A stretch of 41,256 bases of DNA from Ophiostoma sp. CBS 140.51 (lineage: Eukaryota > Ascomycota > Sordariomycetes > Ophiostomatales > Ophiostomataceae). The position numbers and the translations under genes are program-made. Under the pieces are notes generated by a model, which saw nothing but the letters and a program-made list of their open reading frames with translations, had not been told where the DNA came from and ran no database searches. Position 1 is the stretch's first letter, and every line of letters begins with the position of its first letter. Where the stretch lies: contig JANSLP010000286.1 of assembly GCA_029298735.1 (NCBI GenBank), forward strand, positions 1-41,256, read 5' to 3'. Below are positions 21,567-31,872 of this stretch, piece by piece.

Positions 21567-22142
21567 AAAAAACAAAATATAAGATACGGGTAAATATTCA
21601 GTTATTTATACTAATTAGTACTTAGTATCTTAATATATTAATATACTAATATCTCTGAATTAATACAAACTAAGCCTATTACGTAATATTATTTTACGTA
21701 TATTTAAGAAATATCTTAAGGTGAGCTTCGTACTTATATGCTTTCAGTACTTATCTCTGGCCAACTTAGCTTTTCTGCCATGCCTATGCTATACATTTAC
21801 CTAAGTGAAAGTAACATCCCTGTATAATAATTATACCTAAATTAATATCTGGGCACATAAACAACAGATAAACCAGAGGTTAACAAAACCACTATCTTCT
21901 TTCGAAGCTAGGGCGTCGCCCAGGTTCCTTTCGTACAAGGTTAATCCTTATTATATTCTAATTCCCTCTAGAAGATAGAAACCATACTGTCTCACGACGT
22001 ATTTAACCCAGCTCATGTAACTTTTTAATCGACGAACAGTCGTACCCTACATAGTTTCTGCATCCATGAGGATAAGTTAAGCCGACATCGAGGTGCCAAA
22101 CCGCGCACTCATTTTGCACACTCTTGCGCAAATTAGCCTGTT

Positions 22143-23677
22143 CAACTTGTTATCATAAAATTTTATTTCCATTTTTCACAAAATGGTTCAGACTATTTCT
22201 TCATTTTTTTTATTTTTTTTTATTAAGTCTTATTCTTTTCCACTAATTCAACCTTTTACTGCAAAGGCTCCAACACGACGTTTAGATATATCCATTGAAT
22301 AATCTAAGTTAGGTCGAATAACTCCTCTGTAAATAAAAGGTGAATACTTTTGATTTTTAAAAACTCCTTTTAAATTTAAACTAGATAATGCTCTATCAGC
22401 TCTATAACGTTTAGTTAATCTACCTTTTAATTTTAATCTTATACCTCCTAATCTTTTAAATTCAATAGATTTAAATATAGCTACTTCATTATTAAAATTT
22501 TCAAAAGTATTATATAAATTTTTTATAGTTTTATTTAAACCAACTGTATTTAAAGTGTTTTTAATATTTATATTTTTATATTTAGATTTGATTCTAAAGT
22601 GTAAGTTACTATTAGAATTTTTATTTATAGCTCTAATTCTAATTAATCTCACTAATTCATATATTTCTCCTGATTTTGCTATATTTTGGATATTTTTAAA
22701 AATAAATTTCGTTATTCTAAAAATATTAGCATTTCTAGGTACTAATTTTCTTCTTAAAATATCTGTAAGTATACTTGAATTATGTTGAAATTCTTTTAAA
22801 CTAATAATATTAAATTCTACTTTTTTTTTATAAAATTTACTTAATAATTTACTTAATTTATATAATAATATATCTTTAAATTTTGAACTATTAATATCAA
22901 ATCTTAATTTAACTCTTTTTATATAAATCAATTCTTTATTAATTTTTTTTATTAAATTTTTATCTAAAGTACCTTGATTATAAAAAAAATTGTTTCAAAT
23001 TTTTTTTAAAGGTCTTATTAATTTTTTTAACTTTATTTTTAAAATAATTCTTTCTCTATTAAAAACATAAACAGTAATTATAACTTTAGAGCTTGTATGT
23101 TTTAGTTCAGCTTTACTAACAAATATCTTATTAAAAGATAAATATTTTTTTTTAGCTAATATCATTTTTGATTTAATATTTTTAGAATTTAAATATAATT
23201 CAAAATAATTTCTTAATAATTTGTTTATATTTATATCATAAACAGGTATATTTTTAATATAATTAGAATTGAAATAATAAATATTATTACTTCATTCTTT
23301 AGATTCAGAAGGAAGAAATTTTACTGTTTCTTTCAATTTATAAACATTTTTAGGTTTAAGTGCTGCTAATTTATATGTATTATTAATATATTTAGTAAAT
23401 ATATTACTTTTATTAAGATTCAAGGTATTTTTTAATTCTATATTGTTTTTATTCACTTTTTAATTTACTAATATTAAAACTAACTTATTTTATAAAAAAA
23501 AATGTTGGGTATTAAAAAGGGATTATTGTTGTATAACTCACCTTTAGTCGTTGAACAATTTTATTTTTAATCTAAAAATAAACTTTGCTTCAAATTTACT
23601 TTTAAAAGTAATTCTTGAAATTAACCCAATATTATCTCAATTATTTAGAATTTATATCTAAATATTGAAGGACTAAC
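22143..23677 (-). other. Group I intron in rnl carrying rps3
   Basis: A 1535-bp intron inserted after GCTAGGGAT, the widely conserved LSU site near E. coli position 2450 that holds rps3 in Pezizomycotina. The exon ends in T and the intron ends in G. The ORF inside it is ribosomal protein S3 and not a homing endonuclease. Confidence 0.92.
22230..23456 (-). CDS. rps3: Mitochondrial ribosomal protein S3 (intron-encoded)
   Basis: Very basic, Lys/Asn-rich protein of 408 residues. The C-terminal region GGIRLKLKGRLTKRYRADRA is the recognisable S3 signature. No ATG starts the frame: GTG at 23456 is the first candidate after an in-frame TAA, so initiation at GTG is inferred. Near the end a TGA codes Trp, extending the protein by WISGKE. 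S3 belongs to the small mitoribosomal subunit, and its place in the rnl intron is standard for this group. Confidence 0.9.
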
Positions 23678-26035
23678 ATCCCTAGCGTAGCTTTTCCAAT
23701 AACCCAAGACCTTTCCTTATTGTGTATGCTTGTGATCCAATGCCCCGCTTACGCGACTGTAAGATTTGTTGTGTATCAAACAGTAAAGCAAGATTAAACC
23801 ATTTAGCTTCGTAAGTATTAAACATGATTATTAATAATTATAAATTATAATAACTAATAAAGATATTATTTATTTACTAATATCTTTTTACTACAACTAA
23901 TTTCTCAATAGCGAAAATCTTACCTGATTATCATGTATCTTTTTACACGACATATAAAGGATTAAATATAACAAAGTTAAAATAATAACAAACAATAAAA
24001 AATAAAATTAACTTATATAAATATAAGGTATATTTTTAGATACACCCTTTTACTCTTTAAGGGGTCTGTGTCCCACATAAACTGTCTTCTAACCACTGTT
24101 CCCTTTTTAAAGGTCTATAATATAACACACAAATAAAGGCATTTCATTGTTATTTAATCAATACACCTTTTATACTACAAGTTTGCTAGGATTATATGCA
24201 ATAATTAGTAACAGTAAAGCTGCATAGGGTCTTCTCGTCTACCTAGAGGTAAACTGTATCTGCACAGTTATTCCAATTTCACTGAGTCAATCTTAGAGAC
24301 AGCTGTTGTATCGTTAAATCATTCATGCAAGACCGCATTTAACGGCCAAGGCATTTCGCTACCTTAGGATCCTCACGTTAAGACCGCCATTGACCGGGGA
24401 TTCTTCAAAAACCAAACCTTATGTAATTTAGTGAAGATCGTTAACCTTCCGGCATCGGGCAGACATCACACTCAATACTTAGATTTATCATCTTTTTGCA
24501 AAGTGCTTTGTTTTAATTAAACAGTCGTACAACATTCTTTTATGCTTCTTCTTTTATGCTCGATATTAATCAAGATAACTGAGCCCCCCTTATCCCTAAG
24601 TTACGGGGTCAGTTTGCCGAGTTCCTTTAAGATTGTTATCTCATGCGCCTTCGTATTCTCTACTAGCTTACTTTTTGTAGTTCCTAGGAACGGTTATGTA
24701 TATATATATATATATACAATTACTAATTATTTCCTGCACATTTTACACTTAAAAATGTTGTCATATATAGTAATAAGGATTTTCTCATCGTTATAACCTT
24801 AAGGTTAAAAACTTAGAGGCCGTCACTTAAATTCACCATAAGCTTTAGGCGAGCTAATTAGACATTATTTCAATCTAATTGTACTTTTTAGTTACTCATG
24901 TCACCATTCTCACTTGAGTTATAATATAATTTTTTTAATATAAAAAAATACCAATATTAACTCAACGTTCTGCTACCCCATAAATAATTATAATTATTTA
25001 TAGACAAGGTATCGGTGTATTATTTAGATCCGTTAAATTTTCGACGCTTTTAACATTTAACAAGTGCTCTGATACGAGATCTTTAAATTATGGCTGCTTC
25101 TAAGCCAATCTCCTTGTCGACTTAGATAAAAACTTTCTTAATTTCACTTAACAATAACTTTGGAACCTTAACTCTTGTTCTGGGCTGTTTCCCTTTTGAC
25201 ATACAACCTTATCATTCTATGTCTGATAATTTAAGATTAATCTTGACCATTTCGAGTCCACAAACTCACCGGTAAAATCTTCACGATCCCCCGATGTGTA
25301 CAAAGGAAGATGTATTTTTTACTTTACATCTTGTCTGAGATTAAGTTCTGTACCTGCTAAGATTTAACTTAAATTGCCTACTGTTATAGGTTTCGCAGAA
25401 AACCAGCTAATACAGTCAGAATTGTCTTTCACTATACTTACCACAGTTCGTCGGATATCTTTGCAACGATAACCCGTTCAGACCTTTATAGTCCTGACCA
25501 TGGTAAGATCACTGTACTTCGGGTCTAATTTTAGACATTGCCCATTTTTTATATGATCGGTTTAACTACGCGTTTTGCTCACATCTAAAATTAACTTGGT
25601 GACCCATTATGCAAAAGGTACGCTCTTGCTTAAGCTCGAGCTGCTTATAAAACTACTATTTCTACTTATGTTCCCTCACGGTACTTCTTTACTATCGCTT
25701 ATGTATTATATTTAGTCTTTGAGGAAGGTTCCCCATAAAGTTCAAACAGCTTTATGTCCGCTTTACTTATTATTTAGACTTTTCTATTTTTGCTCCCGCT
25801 CATCATAGAATCTCTTTTGATTTCTTTTCCTGAAGCTAATAAGATAATTCAATTCACTTCGTTTATTATTTGATTTCTCTTAGAGTTTATTAACTTAATT
25901 TTCCGGGTTTAAATTTTTTATACTCTTTAATACATAGCTAAATTTCCCTAATAGTCTCTTTATATACTTACATAGATTCATGTATAAATTTTTATTTCGT
26001 ATCATTTATATTTCTTATAAATTTATAAAATTTTT

Positions 26036-26107
26036 CGGGTTACTATGGATCGAACATAGGATCTCTCTGACCCAAACAGAGTGCCTTACCAAACTGGCCT
26101 TAACCCG
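26036..26107 (-). tRNA. trnP: tRNA-Pro (TGG)
   Basis: Anticodon stem TCTG/CAGA with loop TTTGGGT gives TGG. Acceptor CGGGTTA/TAACCCG pairs perfectly. It lies just upstream of rnl. Confidence 0.92.
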
Positions 26108-26117
26108 TAAATTTATC

Positions 26118-26200
26118 AGAAGATATTGGATTCGAACCAATGTTATTTTATAATTAACATATTTCAAGTATGCCTCCTTAAACCACTCGGACAATCTTCC
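26118..26200 (-). tRNA. trnS: tRNA-Ser (TGA)
   Basis: Anticodon stem CATA/TATG with loop CTTGAAA gives TGA. A long variable arm and T-arm ATTGG-TTCGAAT-CCAAT are present. Confidence 0.92.
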
Positions 26201-26264
26201 TATTAATTAATTAAATATATAACATTTAATTTATTAAAATTAACCTACTTTGTTAAAAGTACTA

Positions 26265-26332
26265 ATTCCTCAGCGAATTGAACGCTGATAATACTTTTAT
26301 CAAAAGTACACTTTACCATTAAGTTAAGGAAT
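26265..26332 (-). tRNA. trnI: tRNA-Ile (GAT)
   Basis: Anticodon stem TACTT/AAGTA with loop TTGATAA gives GAT. The acceptor ATTCCTT/GAGGAAT is nearly perfect. Confidence 0.9.
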
Positions 26333-26335
26333 TTA

Positions 26336-26405
26336 AGGAATAAGCGGTTCGAACGCTTAACTTTCTGTGTGTAAAACAGATACTCTACCAATTGAGTTAA
26401 TTCCT
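26336..26405 (-). tRNA. trnV: tRNA-Val (TAC)
   Basis: Anticodon stem TCTGT/ACAGA with loop TTTACAC gives TAC. It lies 33 bp downstream of the nad6 stop in the V-I-S-P series before rnl. Confidence 0.92.
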
Positions 26406-26438
26406 TTTATTATAATATAATATAATGTTTTATTATAT

Positions 26439-27095
26439 TTAATTTTTTTGTTTTATAGTTATAACTATAGCACCTACCATTGCTAATAATAATATGAAAC
26501 TAGTTATTATTAATCACATATTATAATTAGTATACATTATATTACCTATACTTGCAATATGTCCAACTTCTGCTAAATTTCCATCTCATATTTTACTTGT
26601 AACAAATAATATATCATTATTGCTAATATCTAAACTATTTTCTGATGTATTATTTATTTTATTAAAATATACGTTATATAATATATTGTTTAAATAATTA
26701 TTATTACTTAATATTGCTATATCATATGGTAATAATTGGAATATAGGGTAATTAAATAATATTGCTATACTTATAGCCAAAGGTATACTATTACTAGTAT
26801 TACTTTGTAATTCACTCATTCTAATATTAATTAGCATTAAAATAAATAAAAATAAAATAGATACTGCTCCAATGTATACAACTAAATAAGATAAACCTAA
26901 AAAACTTAGACCTATTATTAATAAATATGAAGATATTCCTGCAAATAATCCTATTAAAAATAATAAAGAAATAATTGGATTTTTACTTATAATAACAAAT
27001 ATACCTGATAATATTACTAATATACAAATAATATCTAATACTTCACTTTTATAACCATTTGTAAAACTTTCATTTATAATAAATAAGTTATTCAT
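26439..27095 (-). CDS. nad6: NADH dehydrogenase subunit 6
   Basis: Complex I membrane subunit of 218 residues from MNNLFIINESF. The conserved core LSYLVVYIGAVSILFLFILML is present. The frame passes through a TGA-coded Trp at 26586-26588 and ends with a hydrophobic helix and KQKN. Confidence 0.94.
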
Positions 27096-27162
27096 TTATA
27101 ATTAAAAAAAATTAATACCTAAATAGACAGGAATTATTACATAAAAAATATGTATTTAATTC

Positions 27163-27232
27163 AAGAATACTCTGATTCGAACAGAGAACTGAGAGGTTGA
27201 AGCTCCTTATTTTACCATTAAACTATACTCTT
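27163..27232 (-). tRNA. trnW: tRNA-Trp (TCA)
   Basis: Anticodon stem AGGAG/CTC with loop CTTCAAC gives TCA, which reads both TGA and TGG. This supports code 4 for the genome. Confidence 0.9.
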
Positions 27233-27239
27233 TTTACAC

Positions 27240-27318
27240 GGAAAAGGAAAGATTCGAACTTCCAGGTCTAAATGACATCAAATAGCAATTGACTCGCCTT
27301 ACCTATGGCTACTTTTCC
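27240..27318 (-). tRNA. trnS: tRNA-Ser (GCT), complete copy
   Basis: Acceptor GGAAAAG/CTTTTCC pairs perfectly. Anticodon stem TCAA/TTGA with loop TTGCTAT gives GCT, and a variable arm follows. It spans the point where the circular unit was opened at the window start. Confidence 0.9.
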
Positions 27319-27326
27319 TGTTTACG

Positions 27327-27396
27327 AATTAAAACGGCATCGAACCGATATCTACTTCCGTGACAGGGAAGTCCTTTACCAATTAAGTTATTAATT
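27327..27396 (-). tRNA. trnD: tRNA-Asp (GTC), second reading
   Basis: Identical to 49-118 and part of the wrap-around copy. Confidence 0.87.
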
Positions 27397-27501
27397 CTTT
27401 AGTAATTAATATTAATATATCTATATTAATATTTTATCTATTAATTCTATATTAGTATATATACATATTTTGTATATTAAGTATATTTTTTATATTATAT
27501 T

Positions 27502-27572
27502 AGGGTTTGCCGGATTCGAACCAACAATTTGATGATTAAAAGTCATATGTATTACCATTATACAAAAACCCC
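27502..27572 (-). tRNA. trnK: tRNA-Lys (TTT), second reading
   Basis: Identical to 224-294 and part of the wrap-around copy. Confidence 0.87.
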
Positions 27573-27795
27573 TATATTATATATATAACTTAAATAATAT
27601 ATATATATTATTGGTTATTGTTATTCCTTTTATTACGTTTATTTATTAATTATCATAAATCATCTTTTATGTCTTTATAAGTTCTTTTTTTTTGAACCCC
27701 GGACCCGGTTATTATCAGCTTCTATAGTTTCAGCACTTACAGTATCAGCTTCTATGTATAATAAATAAATTATTATAATTGTATATTATTTAAAG

Positions 27796-28605
27796 TTAGC
27801 TTCCTCAGTAGTATATAGCAAGATATAAAAATAATCAAACTACATCAACAAAATGTCAATAAGCAATAGAACCTTCAAATCCAACGTGATGATTTTCAGT
27901 TAAATGGTAACGAACTATTCTTCATAGTGCTACAAATATAAAAATAGTACCAATTATAACATGAAATCCATGAAATCCAGTTCCAAAAAAGAAACATGTA
28001 CCATAAGCACCGTCACTTATAGTAAAAGAAGATTCATTATATTCTACACCTTGAAAGAAAGTAAAGACTATAGCCAAAATAACAGTAAATATACCTCCTA
28101 ATATAGCTGCTTTTCTATTACCATTTATTAAAGCATGGTGAGAATATGTAACTGTAGATCCACTAGCTAATAGTATAACTGTATTAAGTAATGGTAATTC
28201 AAAAGGATTAACAGGTTCTATACCTAAAGGTGGTCATTGTCCCCCTAATTCAGGAGTAGGTGTTAAAGCACTATGGAAAAAAGCTCAAAAGATAGCCAAG
28301 AAAAATAATGCTTCAGATACTATAAATAATATAATACCTAAATTTAATCCTCTTTGTACAGCTAATGAATGATCACCTAAAAATGTAGCTTCACTTACAA
28401 CATCACGGAATCAGAAAAACATTGAAGCTACAACTAAAAATAAACTTATATAAAAGAAATAATAAGCATTACTAAAATTATGCATACTTAATGCAGCATG
28501 TGTAGTTAAAGATAATAATGATAAACTAGTAAAAAGAGGTCAAGGAGAAGGAGATACTAGATGAAAAGGATGATCCTGAAAATTACTTCTGATTTCTTGT
28601 TTCAC
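27796..28605 (-). CDS. cox3: Cytochrome c oxidase subunit III, second reading
   Basis: Same sequence as 518-1327, complete, with the same GTG start and TGA-coded Trp residues. In the biological circle this is the same gene. If the join to nuclear DNA were real, the standard nuclear code would read its TGA codons as stops and it could not be expressed. Confidence 0.92.
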
Positions 28606-28678
28606 TTACCTTAAAAGTTATAATTAATTAAAAAGTTTTTGCGTATTTATAATAGTATGAATATACATATTACATATC

Positions 28679-28749
28679 CCTTCTAAAATGATTCGAACAT
28701 TTAACCCCGATATTAACAGTATCATGCTCTACCCTTGAGCTACAGAAGG
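28679..28749 (-). tRNA. trnN: tRNA-Asn (GTT), second reading
   Basis: Identical to 1401-1471. Confidence 0.88.
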
Positions 28750-28777
28750 TGAAAATATATAATGAATTATAATTTAT

Positions 28778-28862
28778 AGGAGACAAGAGATTCGAACTCT
28801 TAAAGCTAATATAGCTATTGAGTTTACAGCTCAACCCTTCTTGCCAATAAAGGAACTCTCCT
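28778..28862 (-). tRNA. trnY: tRNA-Tyr (GTA), second reading
   Basis: Identical to 1500-1584. Confidence 0.88.
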
Positions 28863-28967
28863 GTATTATCATATTAAATATTACATTATTAAAACTTAAT
28901 AAAAGTTTTAATAACTTATACAAATAATATGATAGTATGATAATATAAAAATATATCTTACAAAAAA

Positions 28968-29860
28968 AATAATCCCCCATGACAAACCCGTACAACTTCC
29001 GCTACACGAACCATATTTCGACTTAACACTAATTAGAGGTGTACATGTGAAGAAACCCGTAAAAATAAAAAAAACAAATTTTTTTATTTATAAGAACAGG
29101 AAAGCAAACTTATTGTACACACAGTTTTCAGCATGCGACGAGTGGTTAGTACCAAACCGAGACTAAATTCACCGTGACATGGTGATTCACGATTACTAGT
29201 AATTACTTATTCATGTAGTCGAGTTACAGACTACAATCCTTATCCAATTTTATTCTATTTTTGAGATTAGCTTAAATATAAATTTTTGCATCTCTTTGTC
29301 TAGAAAGATGCGGCACGTCTGTAGCCCACAATATAAAGGCCATGATGACTTGTCTTGGTCCCCGTTATTTTATTACCAAAAAATAATAAAAGCTCATTAT
29401 AAAGAAAAAATTCTATAAATAAAGATGAGGTTCATGTTAATTTAATGACTTAGTCACAATTTCACAACATTAACTTAAAACAGCCGTGCAACACTTGTTA
29501 TTCATAATGAAAAAATATTTATGAATTATTCAAATTGTGGTAAGGTTTTTCGTGGATAATCGAATTAAACAACATACTTCACTACTGGGGTCAGTAACGG
29601 ACTAGTGATTTCAGTTCCTGCGTTGCCACATTACTCATAAGGTGAAATGCTTACACTTTCATTTATAAAAAATATAATTTAATTTATGACATTCATAATT
29701 TACTGCTAAGATTACGAGGGAAACTAATCCTCTTCATGAGTTTAGCCTACGTCCTACAACGTCAGTATTTATCCAAAAGGGTGCTTTCGCCGTAACCTGT
29801 CTTTCTTCTGGTATCAAAACATTTCATCGTTTAGATAACTCCGTAATTACTACCTTCTTT
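28968..29860 (-). rRNA. rns: 3' part of rns, cut at the nuclear junction
   Basis: Repeats 1690-2582 of the first turn. The 5' part, about 700 bp, is missing because the sequence switches to nuclear DNA after 29860. On the biological molecule rns is complete at 1690-3290. Confidence 0.92.
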
Positions 29861-30443
29861 TTCCTCTTTTCTTTTTCTCACTTTTTTCCTTTCTCCTTCT
29901 TCTCTTTTCTTTTATACTCTTTTTACTCTTTTTCCTTTCTTTATCCGTCTTTTTACTCTATTTTATCTTATTCTTTTATCGTATCCTCGTAACGAGGAAG
30001 TCGTCTTCTCCGTCTAAGTCTATCGTATTTTACCCGCTCTCGACGTATCGATCCTCGATATAGACGATATAACGCCGATCGCGCCCGTGGAACGGTAACA
30101 AGATAAGCGAGATAACGAGGTCGTATAAGACGACCGAGTGGTACTCTCGTTTCTATATAGTACGCGAGCGTAGTTAAATATTAATCGAGGTTAATAAGCG
30201 AGCACGTGAGAGAGCCGGATTAAATTTTTAATTAAGATTAGAGGGCGAGCCTAGTCAGATTTTTAATCAGGATTAAAGGGAGCACGTAAGTAAGCCGGAT
30301 CCGATATTTAATCAGGATCCGTGGGCGAGCTGGATCGAATATTTAATCAGGATTAAAGCGAGTACGTAAGTGATCCTAATCGGATGTTTAATCGAGATAA
30401 ACCCCGTAAACTCGTAAAACGAACACTAAGAGCCTAGTAATAT
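29861..30443. repeat. Left arm of a long diverged inverted repeat
   Basis: Reverse-complement match to 40341 onward. The inner edge is shared exactly (GAACACTAAG then CCTAGTAA), and the outer part is a pyrimidine tract that joins mtDNA. The visible differences between the arms are almost all transitions, consistent with RIP. The arm contains a minisatellite at about 30183-30405. It has no coding frame that I can support. Confidence 0.88.
30183..30405. repeat. Mosaic minisatellite, left arm (about 5 units)
   Basis: Two related unit types alternate: a unit of about 45 bp containing AGCACGTAAGTAAGCCGG and a unit of about 35 bp containing GGGCGAGCTGG. Each begins with AATCAGGAT or a variant. From the inner edge outward the order is A-B-A-B-A. 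Confidence 0.75.
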
Positions 30444-30599
30444 ATAGGTGGTAGTCTCAGGATATATTAATCGTAATATAATATCATTTATTATCTATTA
30501 TCCATTATTTATTATCTATCATCGGTCATCCATTAAAGCGTCACCCATTAATACAATCTAAATCACAGCCCACACCACAACTAACGACCACATTATAAC

Positions 30600-31749
30600 A
30601 ACTGTCACTATCCCGACCCGGTAGCGCGCCGCTATTAAAGAAGGATCGGGCCACAGCTCCAAGGCGCCCGTCCGCGAAGTTACCGTGGAGCAGCCCGGCC
30701 CCGGCCAAATTCTGGTCTAGATTATATAGACCGGCCTATGTGCCAGCGATAAGTCGCTGATCCACGATAAATAGCGCCCCCTCGGTGTGGACATGTAGCC
30801 CTAGACGCACGGTATTGCCGGCCACGAGGGCGTTAGACGCGTTGTGGCCATGGGCCCCGGCGTAGCGGAGCGTGGCCTATGGAAGCTCGGCGACCGCGCC
30901 GGCATTAAGTGGATCACCAACGTCTGCCGCACGTGCCACTTTTACAAGTAGGTCTACTAGGGCGGCGAGGTCCTGTGCACCCACTAGACTAACTCGGGCG
31001 TTAGCGCGGCCGGTATATTCTAGGAATACTGCGTGACCTCGGCCGACTACGCCACCCATATCCCGGACACTATCAGCGACGAGGAGGCCGGCCCCATTAT
31101 ATGTGGCGGTGTCACGGCCTACAACGCCTACAAGCGCAGCAAGGTGCGGTCGGGCGAGTATATTATGCTCATCGGTACCGGCGGCGGTCTTAGCCATCTC
31201 GGTGTCTAGTATACTAAGGCGCTCGGTATACGTGTCATTGCCGTGGACGGCGGCAGTGCCAAGGGCGACCTCTATATAAGCTGGGCGCCGAGTACTATCT
31301 CGACTTTGCCACCACGCCAGACATGGCCAAGGCGGTGGCCGAGATCACTGACGGTCTAGGTGCCCACGGTATTATTGTCTTTGCGGCCGTGGCTGCTGGC
31401 TATGCCGTTGCGCCGTCTCTGGCCCGCAGCGGTGGCACGATTGTCGCGATCGGTCTCCCGGGCGACCCTGCGGTTCTTGCCGGTGCCCCTCTAGTAATGA
31501 TGGCTCTCAAGGTAAGTCAAGACAAGGCCGTGAAATAATCCAACAATCACTAACAAATTGCAGCAACTCAGCATTGTGGGCAGCGTCGTCGGCACGCAGC
31601 AGGATGTCGATGAGGCTCTTGCCTTTACAGCCCGTGGCCTCGTCCACCCCATCCTGACAAAGGGTACTCTGGAGGACGTTGACAAGTTTATCGAGGCAAT
31701 GGTTAGCGGCAAACTGCCAGGCCGCGCTGTCATGAAGATCGGGAAGTAA
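30600..31749 (+). pseudogene. Zinc-type alcohol dehydrogenase, inactivated by RIP-type stops and a frameshift
   Basis: The conceptual product matches medium-chain, zinc-dependent alcohol dehydrogenases of the fungal ADH1 type: IAGHEG, WITNVCRTCHF with its structural-zinc Cys, EEAGPIMCGGVTAYNA and the Rossmann-fold region. At least eight in-frame TAG codons interrupt the first 700 bp, mostly at positions where the family has Gln or Trp (CAG to TAG, TGG to TAG). These are C-to-T or G-to-A changes in CpA/TpG context. One base is missing near 31279. From about 31320 the frame is clean to the TAA at 31747-31749, including an intact GTAAGT...CAG intron at 31512-31563. The damage is concentrated next to the left repeat arm. 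The start codon is not visible. Confidence 0.85.
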
Positions 31750-31872
31750 ATGTTGAATAGGTGCTAAGGATAGGAAGATTGAGCTAGTATATTCATACAT
31801 GTTTTGAAAATGAAATAAATTCGATGAAGACTTGAAAGAAAGCTAGATAAGTGTCAGGCAATGGTTGAATGA
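31750..31872. other. Convergent spacer between the ADH pseudogene and the chitinase-protease gene
   Basis: A 123-bp AT-rich stretch that must hold the 3' ends of both converging transcripts. It contains an AATAAA-like AAATAAAT at 31813-31820 on the plus strand. Nothing else is visible. Confidence 0.5.

Larger units (their letters stand above)
21590..25960 (-). rRNA. rnl: Large-subunit ribosomal RNA, with one group I intron
   Basis: Domain V is clear on the minus strand around 21980-22040 (GGTACGACTGTTCGTCG and GAGCTGGGTTAAATACGTC), and further conserved LSU blocks run up to about 25900. The exons are about 25960-23678 and 22142 to about 21590. The intron interrupts the GCTAGGGAT/AACAGGCTAAT helix of domain V. 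Both outer ends are estimates. The gene lies between trnP and trnT. Confidence 0.92.
1..27278. other. One full turn of a fungal mitochondrial chromosome
   Basis: The sequence starting at base 1 recurs at 27279, giving a circular unit of 27278 bp. All genes lie on the minus strand. The unit holds atp6, atp8, atp9, cob, cox1-3, nad1-6, nad4L, rps3, rnl, rns and tRNAs in the order known from Hypocreales. TGA codons fall at conserved Trp positions in nad1, nad2, nad4, nad5, nad6, atp6, cob, cox1-3 and rps3, which indicates genetic code 4. The compact size and only three introns put it among the smaller hypocrealean mitogenomes. Confidence 0.95.
27279..29860. repeat. Direct repeat, second copy (start of a second turn)
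   Basis: This is the second reading of bases 1-2582. It begins inside trnS(gct) and is cut at 29860 inside rns. Nothing in it shows RIP-type decay, unlike the nuclear repeats that follow. Confidence 0.95.

Noticed and set aside
24542..24796. Plus-strand frame inside rnl
   Set aside because: It lies antisense to conserved LSU rRNA. Hydrophobic character comes from AT-rich composition.
29861..30443. Telomere or subtelomere at the mtDNA junction
   Set aside because: No TTAGGG-type repeats are present, and the same sequence recurs inverted 10 kb away inside the window.
30877..31197. Minus-strand open frame of about 106 codons over the ADH region
   Set aside because: It is the antisense of the GC-rich ADH pseudogene. 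The plus strand has the recognisable domain sequence.
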